This document shows positions 35,065-44,090 of a stretch of DNA of 64,000 bases, one piece after another. A model generated the notes under the pieces. The model did not search any database. It worked only from the letters and a program-made list of their open reading frames with translations, and was not told where the DNA came from. Every line of letters begins with the position of its first letter. Positions within the stretch are counted from its first letter, which is position 1. The position numbers were made by a program, and so were the translations under genes. Where the stretch lies: NCBI GenBank assembly GCA_903866395.1, contig CAIPNM010000291.1, forward strand, positions 1-64,000, written 5' to 3'. The stretch comes from an uncultured bacterium (lineage in GTDB: Bacteria > Pseudomonadota > Gammaproteobacteria > Burkholderiales > Burkholderiaceae_E).

Positions 35065-36561
35065 TCAGCGCCCCGCACGACGGTCCTCCCGCTCTTCAAA
35101 AAACCGCGCGCGCAGTTGGCGCAGTCTCACATCGACCTGAGAGCTCGCGTAAAAATCGAGTTGCCGGGTGCGCTGTGCCGCCTGCAGTTGCTCGATCGCG
35201 GCGACCCACACACCGTTGATCGCGTGCATCTCGGCCATCGCAAGGTGGGCCTGCGCGTCGCGACCCAGCGCAGACTGCGCACGCGCAAAAAGCTCCCAGA
35301 GTTCGGTGTCAGTACGCGTGGACTCAAGCGCCTGCCCCCCCGCCGCCACCGCCTCGGTCCACCGACCGAGGGCCGACAGGGCACGAATTCGGAGGCGGAC
35401 GAGTGCGCGGGTGGTCCCGAGCGCTGCGATGGCGCGCTCGGCGGTGGCAAGCGCCTCCTCGGGCTGGCCGGCGTCGAGCTCGGTCTGCGCGGCCAAACTT
35501 TCGATGAACGCGTACGGTCGGGCCGCGGCGCCTCGTGCGGCGGCGATCGAACGTCTGGCGCCTTGCGTGTCGGCGGCCGCGAGCGCGCCGGCTGCGATCG
35601 CGTAGTGCCCCGCGATGGGCGCGACCGCACCATCCTCCACCTGTCGTGCAATCAGCTGGCGCGCACGGTTAAGCCCGTCAATGCTTCGATCAGCCAGCGC
35701 CCGGAAACGAGCCCGCAGCATGGTGAATTCAAGGCTGTCGGGATGCTGGCGGTAGCGCAGCGCCATCACCCGGTTTTGAATGTCGCTCATACGATCGCCG
35801 GTGAGCGGGTGGGTGCGCAGATAGGCAGGGAGGGCGGTCTCAGACAACCGCGACGCTGTCTGCAGCCGCCCAAAAAACTCGACCATGCCCTGGGGATCAA
35901 ATCCCGCCTGCTGAAGCATCTCCAGGCCCACCCGGTCGGCTTCCCGCTCGGCGTCGCGCGAGTACCCCAGGATCTGCTGCATCTGTACGGTGCTGCCCAG
36001 GGAGGCGATACCCACCGCAGCCTGCGGGTTGGCGCGTGCCGCGAGTAGCGCCGCCGCCATGGCGGCCATGAGCACGGTGGAGCTCTGATTTTGCGTGGCG
36101 AGCATGCGCGCGATATGCCGCTGCGTGACATGGCCGAGCTCGTGCGCAAGCACCGAGGCGAGTTCGGACTCGGCCTGCGACGAAGCGACCAGCCCGGTGT
36201 GCACACCGATAAAGCCGCCAGGGAGCGCGAATGCGTTGATGCTGCGATCCTCAACCGCAAAAAGCTCAAAACTGAAACCCGTCGCCGCGGGCTGCGCCGC
36301 AAGACGTGCCGCCAGCCGGTTCAGATAATCGGTGAGCTCAGGGTCATCGAGCAGGGCCCGGGCGCGTCGAATCTCGCGCATGATCGATTCGCCCAAGCGC
36401 CGCTCGGCAAGCGGCGACAACTGGTCGCCGGCGGCATCGCCCAGCCTGGGGAGTTCGGCCGGCTGGGCCCAGGCCAAACCCATTGGCGAAACCGCCAACA
36501 ACAGGCTGATCACCCCCGAAAGCGCCCGGGTCAGAAGCGGCCGACGTGCATGCAGGCTCAT
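35065..36561 (-). CDS. bepA: M48 family periplasmic metalloprotease with TPR domain (BepA/YfgC-like)
   Basis: Outer-membrane protein quality-control protease and chaperone. The 498-residue protein has a signal peptide (about residues 1-32), zinc motif HELGH at 140-144 (LAHELGHVTQRH), further zinc ligand region READRVGLEML, and a C-terminal TPR half (about 300-498) that binds substrate. I set the start at 36561, where the signal peptide begins; there is no ribosome site before it, and a TATGAT hexamer lies immediately upstream (see promoter entry). It heads a minus-strand run with the Sel1-protease. Confidence 0.9.
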   Translation of the reverse strand: MSLHARRPLLTRALSGVISLLLAVSPMGLAWAQPAELPRLGDAAGDQLSPLAERRLGESIMREIRRARALLDDPELTDYLNRLAARLAAQPAATGFSFELFAVEDRSINAFALPGGFIGVHTGLVASSQAESELASVLAHELGHVTQRHIARMLATQNQSSTVLMAAMAAALLAARANPQAAVGIASLGSTVQMQQILGYSRDAEREADRVGLEMLQQAGFDPQGMVEFFGRLQTASRLSETALPAYLRTHPLTGDRMSDIQNRVMALRYRQHPDSLEFTMLRARFRALADRSIDGLNRARQLIARQVEDGAVAPIAGHYAIAAGALAAADTQGARRSIAAARGAAARPYAFIESLAAQTELDAGQPEEALATAERAIAALGTTRALVRLRIRALSALGRWTEAVAAGGQALESTRTDTELWELFARAQSALGRDAQAHLAMAEMHAINGVWVAAIEQLQAAQRTRQLDFYASSQVDVRLRQLRARFFEEREDRRAGR

Positions 36562-36563
36562 CC

Positions 36564-36594
36564 GGCTATCATAGCCGCAGTCCCCCTCCTGCAA
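36564..36594. promoter_or_regulatory. Palindromic -10 region between bepA and moaC
   Basis: GGCTAT-C-ATAGCC (36564-36576) is a perfect 6 bp inverted repeat. On the minus strand it contains TATGAT (plus 36573-36568); TTGCAG 15 bp further upstream (plus 36594-36589) is a possible -35. The implied start is at or next to the A of the bepA ATG, so that mRNA may be leaderless. On the plus strand it offers TATCAT for moaC, with no clear -35. Confidence 0.4.
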
Positions 36595-36601
36595 GTTCCC
36601 C

Positions 36602-37075
36602 ATGCTCACGCACTTTGACGCCGCCGGCCAGGCGCATATGGTCGACATCGCCGACAAGGGCATCACCCGCCGGATTGCGATCGCCGGCGGCTCGATCCGG
36701 ATGCTGCCTGCAACGCTTGCCAAGATCCGCGAAGGATCGGCCGCCAAGGGGGATGTGCTGGGCATCGCCCGCATTGCGGCCATTCAGGGCGCCAAGCGCA
36801 CCGCCGACCTCATCCCGCTCTGTCACCCAATCGCGCTCACGCGCGTGACGGTCGACTTCACAGTCGACGAGGCCGGCGCCACGGTGCACTGTCGGGCGCA
36901 GGCCGAGTGTGATGGCCGGACCGGCGTGGAAATGGAAGCGCTCACCGCCGTGCAGGTGGGGTTACTCACCATTTACGACATGGTGAAGGCCATTGATCGG
37001 GGCATGGTGATCACCGACGTTCGCCTGCTAGAAAAGCACGGCGGGAAAAGCGGCAGCTTCGTAGCAGGGCAGTGA
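36602..37075 (+). CDS. moaC: Cyclic pyranopterin monophosphate synthase MoaC
   Basis: Molybdenum cofactor synthesis enzyme acting after MoaA to make cyclic pyranopterin monophosphate. The 157-residue protein contains the [12 protein letters not shown] and [20 protein letters not shown] hallmarks ([14 protein letters not shown]) and ends LEKHGGKSG, all diagnostic. No moaA, moaD or moaE gene is in the window. It is divergent from bepA across 40 bp and overlaps a possible GTG start of the next gene. Confidence 0.96.
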   Translation: MLTHFDAAGQAHMVDIADKGITRRIAIAGGSIRMLPATLAKIREGSAAKGDVLGIARIAAIQGAKRTADLIPLCHPIALTRVTVDFTVDEAGATVHCRAQAECDGRTGVEMEALTAVQVGLLTIYDMVKAIDRGMVITDVRLLEKHGGKSGSFVAGQ

Positions 37076-37137
37076 CGGATGTCATCCGATCGCGCGCCCC
37101 CAGGAGCGCGACCGTCCGGGGCCGCGGCCGCGCGACG

Positions 37138-38154
37138 ATGACCGCCTGCCTCATCACCGGCGCAGGCGGCTTCGTGGGCGGCGCGCTCGCGCGCACGCTG
37201 ATCGAAAAGAGACCCGCCCGCCCGAACTTACCCGACAGGCCAATGGCCGGGCGCCTCATCCTCTCCGACCGGATACCGCGCCCCGACTGGTGTCCGGCCG
37301 ATCGCGCTGACATCGTCTGGATGCAGGGCGACATTGCATCGGCCGACCTCCTCGAACAGCTGTTTTCCGAGCCGGTGACTGCGGTTGCGCATCTGGCAGG
37401 CGTCGTCAGTGGGGCCGCCGAGGCCGACTTCGATCTCGGTATGCGGGTCAATCTCGATGCCACCCGCGCGCTGCTTGAACGCTGCATGGCCCAGGGCCAC
37501 GCGGGCCGCCCGCCGCGGGTGGTCTACGCCAGTTCGATTGCCGTCCACGGGGTGCCGCTCCCTACGGCGATTCACGACCCTACACCCGCCTCGCCCAGCC
37601 TCTCCTACGGCGTGCAGAAACTGATCAACGAAATCCTGATTACCGAAGGATCGCGGCGCGGCTGGATCGATGGCATCAGCCTGCGACTGGCCGGCGTCGT
37701 GGTACGCCCCGCGCTACCGAACGGCGCGCTATCGGGCTTTAACAGTGACCTGATCCGCGAGACGCTGGCCGGCCGCAGGGTGGTCTCGCCGGTTTCGCCC
37801 GAGGCGGTGATCTGGCTGCAGTCACTGTCGTCAGCGCGCGATGCGTTCGCCATTGCGTTAGCGGGCTCGGGCGGCGCGCCCGATGGCGCCCGCGTCGTTC
37901 AATGTCCTGCGATCGCAGCGAGCATCAACGAGATCTTGTGTGCAGTGAGTGCAGCGAGCGGCCATGACGCGCATGCACTGGTCGACTTCCGTCCCAACCC
38001 GGCGATCGAGCCCATGTTCGGCCGCTGGCCTCGCCATATTTCCTTCGACCGGGCACGGCGTTTGGGCCTGCCGGAAGACCGCGATCTCACCGAACTGATT
38101 GCCACTGCACACGCCGCGCGCAAAAGCTCAGGCGAGCCCAGCGCCGCTACTTGA
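37138..38154 (+). CDS. NAD-dependent epimerase/dehydratase-family dehydrogenase (D-erythronate dehydrogenase-like)
   Basis: Extended SDR of 338 residues. Rossmann motif ITGAGGFVG near residues 6-14; catalytic Ser132/Ser133 (YASSIAVHG), Tyr157 and Lys161 (SYGVQKLINE). The overall pattern resembles DenD, which oxidises D-erythronate at C2 in a catabolic route for four-carbon sugar acids. I chose ATG 37138, directly before the Rossmann strand; a GTG at 37072 overlapping the moaC stop is the alternative. Its 3' end overlaps the convergent TRAP gene by 8 bp. Substrate assignment is inferred. Confidence 0.75.
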   Translation: MTACLITGAGGFVGGALARTLIEKRPARPNLPDRPMAGRLILSDRIPRPDWCPADRADIVWMQGDIASADLLEQLFSEPVTAVAHLAGVVSGAAEADFDLGMRVNLDATRALLERCMAQGHAGRPPRVVYASSIAVHGVPLPTAIHDPTPASPSLSYGVQKLINEILITEGSRRGWIDGISLRLAGVVVRPALPNGALSGFNSDLIRETLAGRRVVSPVSPEAVIWLQSLSSARDAFAIALAGSGGAPDGARVVQCPAIAASINEILCAVSAASGHDAHALVDFRPNPAIEPMFGRWPRHISFDRARRLGLPEDRDLTELIATAHAARKSSGEPSAAT

Positions 38155-39442
38155 AGAGGACGCCGGGCAGCCACGTCGAGATCACCGGGAAGGCGATCAG
38201 GATCGCCAGCCGAATGACGTCGGCCACGACGAAGGGTGCTACGCCACGATAAAGCGTCATGGTGGAGACATGCGGGAGCAGCGTTCTGAGCACAAAGAGA
38301 TTCATGCCGACGGGCGGGCTGATAAGACCGATCTCGACCACGACCACCACCAGAATGCCAAACCAGATCGGGTCAAAGCCCAGATGCACCACGAGCGGAA
38401 ACAGCACGGGCACGGTGAGCAGGATCATTGACAGCTCTTCCATGGCGGTTCCGAGTAGCACATAGATTGCGCAGATCGCCACGATGACCGCCATCGGATG
38501 CACTTGGAACTGCGAGACGAAATTCTTGAGGTCGTCGGGCATCGAGGTGAAATTCACGAAGTTCGCAAAAATCAGCGCGCCGATCAGGATGCCAAACAGC
38601 ATCGCGGTGGTGCGTGAGCTTTCTACCAACACCTCCACGAGTGTTCGCCAGGTGAGCGCGCGGCGCGCGAGCGCAAACACAAACGCGCCGAATGCGCCGA
38701 TCGAAGCGCCTTCGGTGGCAGTGAATACCCCGCCATAGATGCCCCCCATCACCACCACGAACAGTACGATCACGCCCCACACGCCCTGCAGCGCGCGCAG
38801 CCGTTCAGGCCAGGGTGTACGTTCACCGCGCGGCCCGCTCTTCGGATCACGCCAGGTCTGCCAGGCGACTGCCGCCATGAGGAGCAGCGTGGCGAGCACG
38901 CCCGGAATCAGACCAGCCGCAAACATGGCGCCAATGTTGACCTCGGTCATGAGGGCATAGATGACCATGATCACCGAGGGCGGAATCAGAATGCCCAGCG
39001 TGCCGCCCGAGGCGATCGCGCCGCAGGCGAGCGCATCGCTGTAGCCGAACTGCCGCATGGAGGGATAAGCCACCCGAGCCATGGTGGCGGCGGTGGCAAT
39101 CGAGGAACCGCAAATCGAACCGAACCCCGCGCAGGCGACGATCGTGGACATGGCGAGCCCGCCTCGCCAATGGCCGATGAACGCATACGCCGCCCGAAAA
39201 AGTTCCTGCGACAACCCCGCCCGACTCACGAAATTACCCATGAGGATGAAGAGCGGCACCACCGACAACGTATAGGAAAACCCGGTCTCGTACATGAGCG
39301 TTCCCGCCGAGGCGAGCGCGGGGTTCCAGCCACGAACGATCGCAAGGCCAAAGAACCCGACCAAGCCCATGGCGAACGCGATCGGTAGCCCCGCGAGCGC
39401 GAGCAGCATCATCGCCGCCAGCCCCAGGAGCGCCTCCGTCAC
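38147..39442 (-). CDS. dctM: TRAP transporter large permease subunit (DctM type)
   Basis: Large membrane subunit of a tripartite ATP-independent periplasmic transporter: 431 residues, about 12 helices. Family motifs seen include AGFGSICGSSIATAATMARVAYP (partly quoted as GSSIATAATMA), ASGGTLGILIPPS and LGTAMEELSMILLTVPV. Uptake is driven by Na+ or H+ and the solute is usually an organic acid. It overlaps the DctQ gene by 4 bp (ATGA). The binding protein gene lies separately at 42754-43779. Confidence 0.94.
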   Translation of the reverse strand: MTEALLGLAAMMLLALAGLPIAFAMGLVGFFGLAIVRGWNPALASAGTLMYETGFSYTLSVVPLFILMGNFVSRAGLSQELFRAAYAFIGHWRGGLAMSTIVACAGFGSICGSSIATAATMARVAYPSMRQFGYSDALACGAIASGGTLGILIPPSVIMVIYALMTEVNIGAMFAAGLIPGVLATLLLMAAVAWQTWRDPKSGPRGERTPWPERLRALQGVWGVIVLFVVVMGGIYGGVFTATEGASIGAFGAFVFALARRALTWRTLVEVLVESSRTTAMLFGILIGALIFANFVNFTSMPDDLKNFVSQFQVHPMAVIVAICAIYVLLGTAMEELSMILLTVPVLFPLVVHLGFDPIWFGILVVVVVEIGLISPPVGMNLFVLRTLLPHVSTMTLYRGVAPFVVADVIRLAILIAFPVISTWLPGVLFK

Positions 39443-40026
39443 AGCACGCCTCCACCGTCTTCATTGGCGGCCTGCGGGCCGGGCTCTGGCGACCGAAGCG
39501 CCTGCCACGCGAGCACCACGTGGATGAGGGCGGTAAAGAGCGTGAGCAACGCCATCAGTTGTACGACCGGGGCAATTGGAAGCTTGAGCGTCTGGGTGAC
39601 GTCGCCGGCTGCAGCGAAGCGCGAGCCCTTGAGCCATAGCAGCCAGGCCATGCCGACCAGTGCGGCGGCGCAGCCCATCTGCACCGCCAGTGAACTCACG
39701 CGACGAAAAAACGGCGGCGCAAGCCTCACCACGGTATCGATCGCGATGTGTTCACCTTTCCGAGAGACCATCGGCAGCCCGGCGAAGATCAGCACCGCCA
39801 TCATGGTTTCGCTCACCTCAAAACTGCCGCGGATCGGCGCATTGAAAACATAGCGCAGCACCACATCAACAAAGGTGAGCACCATCATCGAAAACAGCAG
39901 GGCTGCGGCGAGCATCTCGAGCGCCCGCTCGGGTCGCAGGCGATCCGCCCAACCCTCGTTGCGCGCCGGAAACTCCGGTGGGGTCTGCAGATTCGAGCCG
40001 CCGCTGGTTGCTTGCGGTTGAGTCAC
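39439..40026 (-). CDS. dctQ: TRAP transporter small permease subunit (DctQ type)
   Basis: Small membrane subunit, four helices, 195 residues from a GTG at 40026. I prefer this start because GGGAG lies 8 nt upstream; the open frame runs 15 codons further. Typical DctQ features: VLRYVFNAPIRGSFEVSE near the second helix and KGEHIAIDTV. The N-terminal 40 residues are polar and extra. It is divergent from the IlvD-type gene with about 120 bp between starts. Confidence 0.88.
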   Translation of the reverse strand: MTQPQATSGGSNLQTPPEFPARNEGWADRLRPERALEMLAAALLFSMMVLTFVDVVLRYVFNAPIRGSFEVSETMMAVLIFAGLPMVSRKGEHIAIDTVVRLAPPFFRRVSSLAVQMGCAAALVGMAWLLWLKGSRFAAAGDVTQTLKLPIAPVVQLMALLTLFTALIHVVLAWQALRSPEPGPQAANEDGGGVL

Positions 40027-40148
40027 GCACGAGTCTCCCAAAGTTCGTGTCGGGGATGAAGCCGCGCGCACCGTAGCGCGACTGCGCCTCGCGCGCGATC
40101 GGCTACTCTATCAAGCTTTCGACCTAGATCATTTTCCCGGAGTCCAGC

Positions 40149-41858
40149 ATGTCCGACGCTGCACCCGAGCGACGCCTGCGCTCGCGCACCACCGTTGAAG
40201 GGCCCGATCGGGTCGCCCATCGTACTTTCCTGCGCGCCATGGGCCTGGATGACGAGGCCATCGCCAAGCCCTTCGTGGGCGTGATGAGCACCCACGGCGA
40301 GAACACCCCCTGTTCGCTGTCGCTTCGCCCACAGGCCGAAGCCGCGAAGACCGGTGTCGCAATCGCCGGTGGCACGCCGTTTGAGTTCACCTCGATTTCG
40401 GTCTCGGATGGCATCTCCATGGCGCATCAGGGCATGCGGATGAGCCTCGCCTCCCGAGAGCTGATCGCCGACTCGATCGAGCTCGTGGTGCGCGGTCACG
40501 CTTATGACGCGCTGGTGGGCTTTGCCGGCTGCGACAAGACCCTGCCCGCCATCATGATGGCCATGGTGCGGCTCAACGTGCCCTCAGTCTTTGTGTATGG
40601 CGGGGCCATGCTGCCGGGCCGGCACCAGGGGAAAACCGTGAGCACGGTGGATGCTTACGAGCGCGTGGGCGCACTGCACGCCGGCACGGTGTCGCTCTCG
40701 GAACTCGATGCACTGGAGCGCGACTGCTCGCCCACCTTGGGCTCGTGCCCGGGCCAGTTCACCGCCAACACCATGGCCATGGTCTCAGAGGTGCTCGGTC
40801 TCGCCCCGCTCGGGTCGGCGATGTTGCCCGCGGTGTATTCCGAACGTATTGCGCTCGCCCGGCGTGCCGGCCAGATGGTGATGCGCCTGCTGAAAAATAA
40901 CGGGCCGCTGCCGCGCGAGCTGGTCACGCGAAAAAGTCTGGAGAACGCGGCCGCAGCGGTAGCCGCCACGGGCGGGTCCACCAATGCAGGACTGCACTTG
41001 CCGGCGATCGCGCACGAGGCAGGCATCCGCTTCACGCTTGATGACGTGGCCGACGTGTTTCAACGCACCCCGCTGATCGCCGATATGCAGCCCGGCGGCC
41101 GATTCCTCGCCCGCGATCTACACGAGGTGGGGGGCGTGCGAGTGGTGCTGCGTGAACTGCTTCGCGGCGGCTGGCTGCACGGCGACTGCCCCACGATCGA
41201 GGGCCGGACGCTCGCCGAACTCTGCGAAGAAGCGCCTGAGGCCGACGGCAGCGTGGTCCGCCCGGCGAGCGCGCCTCTCCATCCCACTGGCGGCGTCGTG
41301 GTGCTCAAGGGCAACCTCTGCCCCGACGGCGCGCTCATCAAGATCGCTGGATTGAAGCGGCTCAGGTTCGAAGGCCGGGCCCGGGTCTTTGAGAACGAGG
41401 AAGCCTGTACAGCAGCAGTACGCGAACGTCGCTACCAGGCGGGCGATGTACTCGTGATTCGAAACGAGGGCCCGCGCGGCGGCCCCGGCATGCGCGAAAT
41501 GCTGGGCACGACTGCGTTGATCTACGGTCAGGGCATGGGCGAGGCCGTGGCGCTTCTCACCGACGGCCGCTTCTCGGGCGCAACACGAGGGCTATGCATT
41601 GGCTACGCCAGTCCTGAGGCCGCGCGTGGGGGTCCGATTGCGCTACTTGTCGATGGCGATCCGATCCTGATCGACTGCGAGGCACGGCGCATTGACGCGC
41701 TGATAAGCGAGGAGGAACTCGCCCGCCGGCGTGCGGCCTGGACACCAGCGCGCCCGGTCCGGCTGGCGGGCGCGCTCGAAAAATATGCGGCCCTCGTGGG
41801 CCCCGCCCATCTCGGCGCTGTCACGCACAGCGGCAATCTGGAATGGCCGCTCGAATGA
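40149..41858 (+). CDS. Dihydroxy-acid dehydratase family (IlvD/Edd) protein
   Basis: Fe-S dehydratase of 569 residues, close in length and sequence to branched-chain dihydroxy-acid dehydratase. Cluster cysteines: Cys55 (NTPCS), Cys128 (GCDKT) and Cys200 (GSCPGQFTANTMA). ATGGSTNAGLHLPAIAHEAG and DGRFSGATRG are conserved. The usual GACGGMYTANTM is GSCPGQFTANTM here. The setting among TRAP, DenD-like and hydroxyacid dehydrogenase genes suggests a catabolic paralogue acting on a sugar acid rather than the housekeeping ilvD, but isoleucine/valine synthesis cannot be excluded. It overlaps the next gene by ATGA. Confidence 0.85.
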   Translation: MSDAAPERRLRSRTTVEGPDRVAHRTFLRAMGLDDEAIAKPFVGVMSTHGENTPCSLSLRPQAEAAKTGVAIAGGTPFEFTSISVSDGISMAHQGMRMSLASRELIADSIELVVRGHAYDALVGFAGCDKTLPAIMMAMVRLNVPSVFVYGGAMLPGRHQGKTVSTVDAYERVGALHAGTVSLSELDALERDCSPTLGSCPGQFTANTMAMVSEVLGLAPLGSAMLPAVYSERIALARRAGQMVMRLLKNNGPLPRELVTRKSLENAAAAVAATGGSTNAGLHLPAIAHEAGIRFTLDDVADVFQRTPLIADMQPGGRFLARDLHEVGGVRVVLRELLRGGWLHGDCPTIEGRTLAELCEEAPEADGSVVRPASAPLHPTGGVVVLKGNLCPDGALIKIAGLKRLRFEGRARVFENEEACTAAVRERRYQAGDVLVIRNEGPRGGPGMREMLGTTALIYGQGMGEAVALLTDGRFSGATRGLCIGYASPEAARGGPIALLVDGDPILIDCEARRIDALISEEELARRRAAWTPARPVRLAGALEKYAALVGPAHLGAVTHSGNLEWPLE

Positions 41859-42724
41859 CTGCGCTCGCCTTTCTCGGCACTGGCCTGATCGCCACGCCCA
41901 TGATCCGTCGCCTGCTCGCGGCGGGGCACACGGTCCGAGTGTGGAACCGCACCCGCAGTCGTGCCTTGCCACTCCTTGCCGAGGGCGCGCTGTGGGCCGA
42001 ACATCCGGCAGAGGCGGTCGAAGGCACGTCCGCCGTGATCCTCTGCCTCACCGATACGCGGGCGGTTGAGACCGTGGTGTACGGGCCAAACGGGGTTACC
42101 CAGGCAAGCTCACCGCCCCCCATTCTGGTCGATCACAGCAGCATCGACCCACAGGCCACCCAGGCGTTCGCTTCCCGCTTAAAGGATGCGACCGGCGGCC
42201 TCTGGATCGATGCCCCGGTGTCAGGCGGTGTCGCGGGTGCCGCTCGCGGCGAGCTCGCGGTCATGTGCGGCGGCGCCGTTGATGCAATCGAACAGATCCG
42301 ACCCGTGCTGGCCGCGTATTCGGCGCAGGTCACTCGAATGGGCGACAGCGGAGCGGGTCAAGCCACCAAGCTCTGCAATCAGGTGATTGTTGCGGCGAGC
42401 ATTGTGGCCGTCAACGAAGCCGTGCGGCTCGCACGGGCCAGCGGGGTTGACGCAGCGCGACTTCCCGAGGCGCTTGCCGGCGGCTGGGCGGATTCGAAAC
42501 CCCTGCAGGTGTTTGCGCCGCGAATGCTCACCGATGAAGTTGAGCCCATCGGCGCCTCCGACACCATGCTGAAAGATCTGGATACGGCGCTTGCCGCCGC
42601 CCGTTCGGCAGGCGTTCCAATGCCAGTCGCTGGCGCAGTGACTGAGCTGTTCCGGCAACTGCAGGCCTGCGGGCTGGGCGCGGCCGACCCCTCCAGGATC
42701 GTGACGCTCTACGAGCGTCGTTGA
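41855..42724 (+). CDS. NAD(P)-dependent beta-hydroxyacid dehydrogenase (3-hydroxyisobutyrate/tartronate semialdehyde type)
   Basis: 289-residue enzyme of the 6-phosphogluconate dehydrogenase-like beta-hydroxyacid family. Rossmann motif FLGTGLIATPM near residues 6-16; NRTRS at 31-35 suggests NADP. Substrate motif APVSGGVAGA near 120-129 and catalytic Lys172 (GQATKLCNQVIVA) are present. The ATG at 41855 overlaps the dehydratase stop, so the two are coupled and probably act in one pathway. Substrate unknown. Confidence 0.88.
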   Translation: MTALAFLGTGLIATPMIRRLLAAGHTVRVWNRTRSRALPLLAEGALWAEHPAEAVEGTSAVILCLTDTRAVETVVYGPNGVTQASSPPPILVDHSSIDPQATQAFASRLKDATGGLWIDAPVSGGVAGAARGELAVMCGGAVDAIEQIRPVLAAYSAQVTRMGDSGAGQATKLCNQVIVAASIVAVNEAVRLARASGVDAARLPEALAGGWADSKPLQVFAPRMLTDEVEPIGASDTMLKDLDTALAAARSAGVPMPVAGAVTELFRQLQACGLGAADPSRIVTLYERR

Positions 42725-42753
42725 ACCGCGCCCGGTAGACCGCTCGTGGCAGA

Positions 42754-43779
42754 TTACTGCCCGGCGGCTACCTTCTTCAGTTCGGCGCGGTATTCGGTAA
42801 CGATCGCAGCGCCATTCATGCCTTTCTCGTTGACCGCCTTGACCCACTCCTGCTCGAAGCGGGCCGTGCGGTCGGCCACCGCCTTCACCAGCGCGGCATC
42901 GGCCGCGATGATCTGGCCACCCGCCGCCTTGAAGGCATCAAAGCCCGCGCCAGCATTCTTGTCCCAGGCCTTGCCAACCGCCCGTGCCATGGCTTCGCCC
43001 GAAATGCGGTTGATCGCATCCTGATCGGCTTTGGAGATTTTTTTCCAGGCCGCTTCATTCATGATGACCGCGTGGCTGTCGGAGTAAAGACCGCCAGGAA
43101 AAGCGGTTGCGAATTTCACGATCTTGTCGAGCTTGAAGGACACGATGCTCTCGCCGGGGAACATCACGCCATCGACCACGCCGGTCGAGAGCAGCTCATA
43201 GGACTCGGGGGCGGGCTTGGACACCGCGATGGCACCCAGCGCGTTGGCCACGTCAGCGGCGATTCCACCGCCCACCCGGATTTTCAGGCCGGCGAAATCT
43301 TCCACGGTGCGAATCGGTCGCTTGGCGTTCCAGAACACCCCCGCGCCGTGCGTGTAGATGGTGACCAGCTTCACGCCCTTGTGCTCATTCAACTTGGCGA
43401 AGTGCTTGTCGTAGATGCGCCAGAGCGCCACCGACGCCACCTCGGCGCTATCGCCCGCGAACGGCAGCACGCCGATCCGCGTCATGGGAAACCGCGCCGG
43501 CGTGTAGCTGTGTGAAATGAAGGCCACGTCGGCAAGGCCCTCCGCCACCGCATCGAGGTGGTTGACGGCATTCGCCGCGGCCTTCGGCAGCAGGCGCATC
43601 TTCACCCGGCCTTCGGTCACTTTTTCGACTTCCTGCATCCAGGGCATCATGCCGTCGCGAACCAGCATGTGCGAGGGCGGCACCCAGGCGGAAAAACTGA
43701 GCGTGACCGACTGGGCCGACGCGGTGGTGTGGATGCCGGCGGCCGCCAGCAGGGCGATGCAAAGTGCGCGGAATTTCAC
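42754..43779 (-). CDS. dctP: TRAP transporter substrate-binding protein (DctP type)
   Basis: Periplasmic solute receptor, 341 residues, GTG start with GGAGGGG just upstream. Signal peptide MKFRALCIALLAAAGIHTTASA. Family features: the conserved Arg region LKIRVGGG and the helix-hinge MFPGESIVSFKLDKIVKF, as in DctP7-like carboxylate receptors. It is convergent with the beta-hydroxyacid dehydrogenase (29 bp gap) and 2.7 kb from dctQM, with the dehydratase pair lying between on the opposite strand. Confidence 0.93.
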   Translation of the reverse strand: MKFRALCIALLAAAGIHTTASAQSVTLSFSAWVPPSHMLVRDGMMPWMQEVEKVTEGRVKMRLLPKAAANAVNHLDAVAEGLADVAFISHSYTPARFPMTRIGVLPFAGDSAEVASVALWRIYDKHFAKLNEHKGVKLVTIYTHGAGVFWNAKRPIRTVEDFAGLKIRVGGGIAADVANALGAIAVSKPAPESYELLSTGVVDGVMFPGESIVSFKLDKIVKFATAFPGGLYSDSHAVIMNEAAWKKISKADQDAINRISGEAMARAVGKAWDKNAGAGFDAFKAAGGQIIAADAALVKAVADRTARFEQEWVKAVNEKGMNGAAIVTEYRAELKKVAAGQ

Positions 43780-44090
43780 AGGACCCCTCCGTTGTTCGTA
43801 TCAGAAATGCGGTGACGGCAGCCCGACGACGATGTGCAACCAGACTGCCCGATGAACGCGCGGTCGCGGCAGGCACGACCGTGAATCCGAGCGTAGCACG
43901 CGTGCCGCCAGGCTGCACCGCCCGGGTTGGTGTCAACCGTTGGCCGCACCGGTATCGCGTGCTGCTACCGGCCCTCGCCGCGGTCGCGCCGCGCACCCGC
44001 GCCGGTTAATCATTCGGCGCTCGAGCCGGAGCGCCTGTCCAAAGCGCCTCCGGTAGCCATCGCCCATTCCCGCCGTCCCCAGGAGGTTCT
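43780..44090. other. Divergent intergenic region (311 bp)
   Basis: Lies between dctP (minus) and the small membrane protein gene (plus). It carries the dctP ribosome site GGAGGGG at its left edge and AGGAGGT at 44081-44087 at its right edge. I see no convincing sigma70 pair, terminator or operator, and no conserved short gene. Confidence 0.5.
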
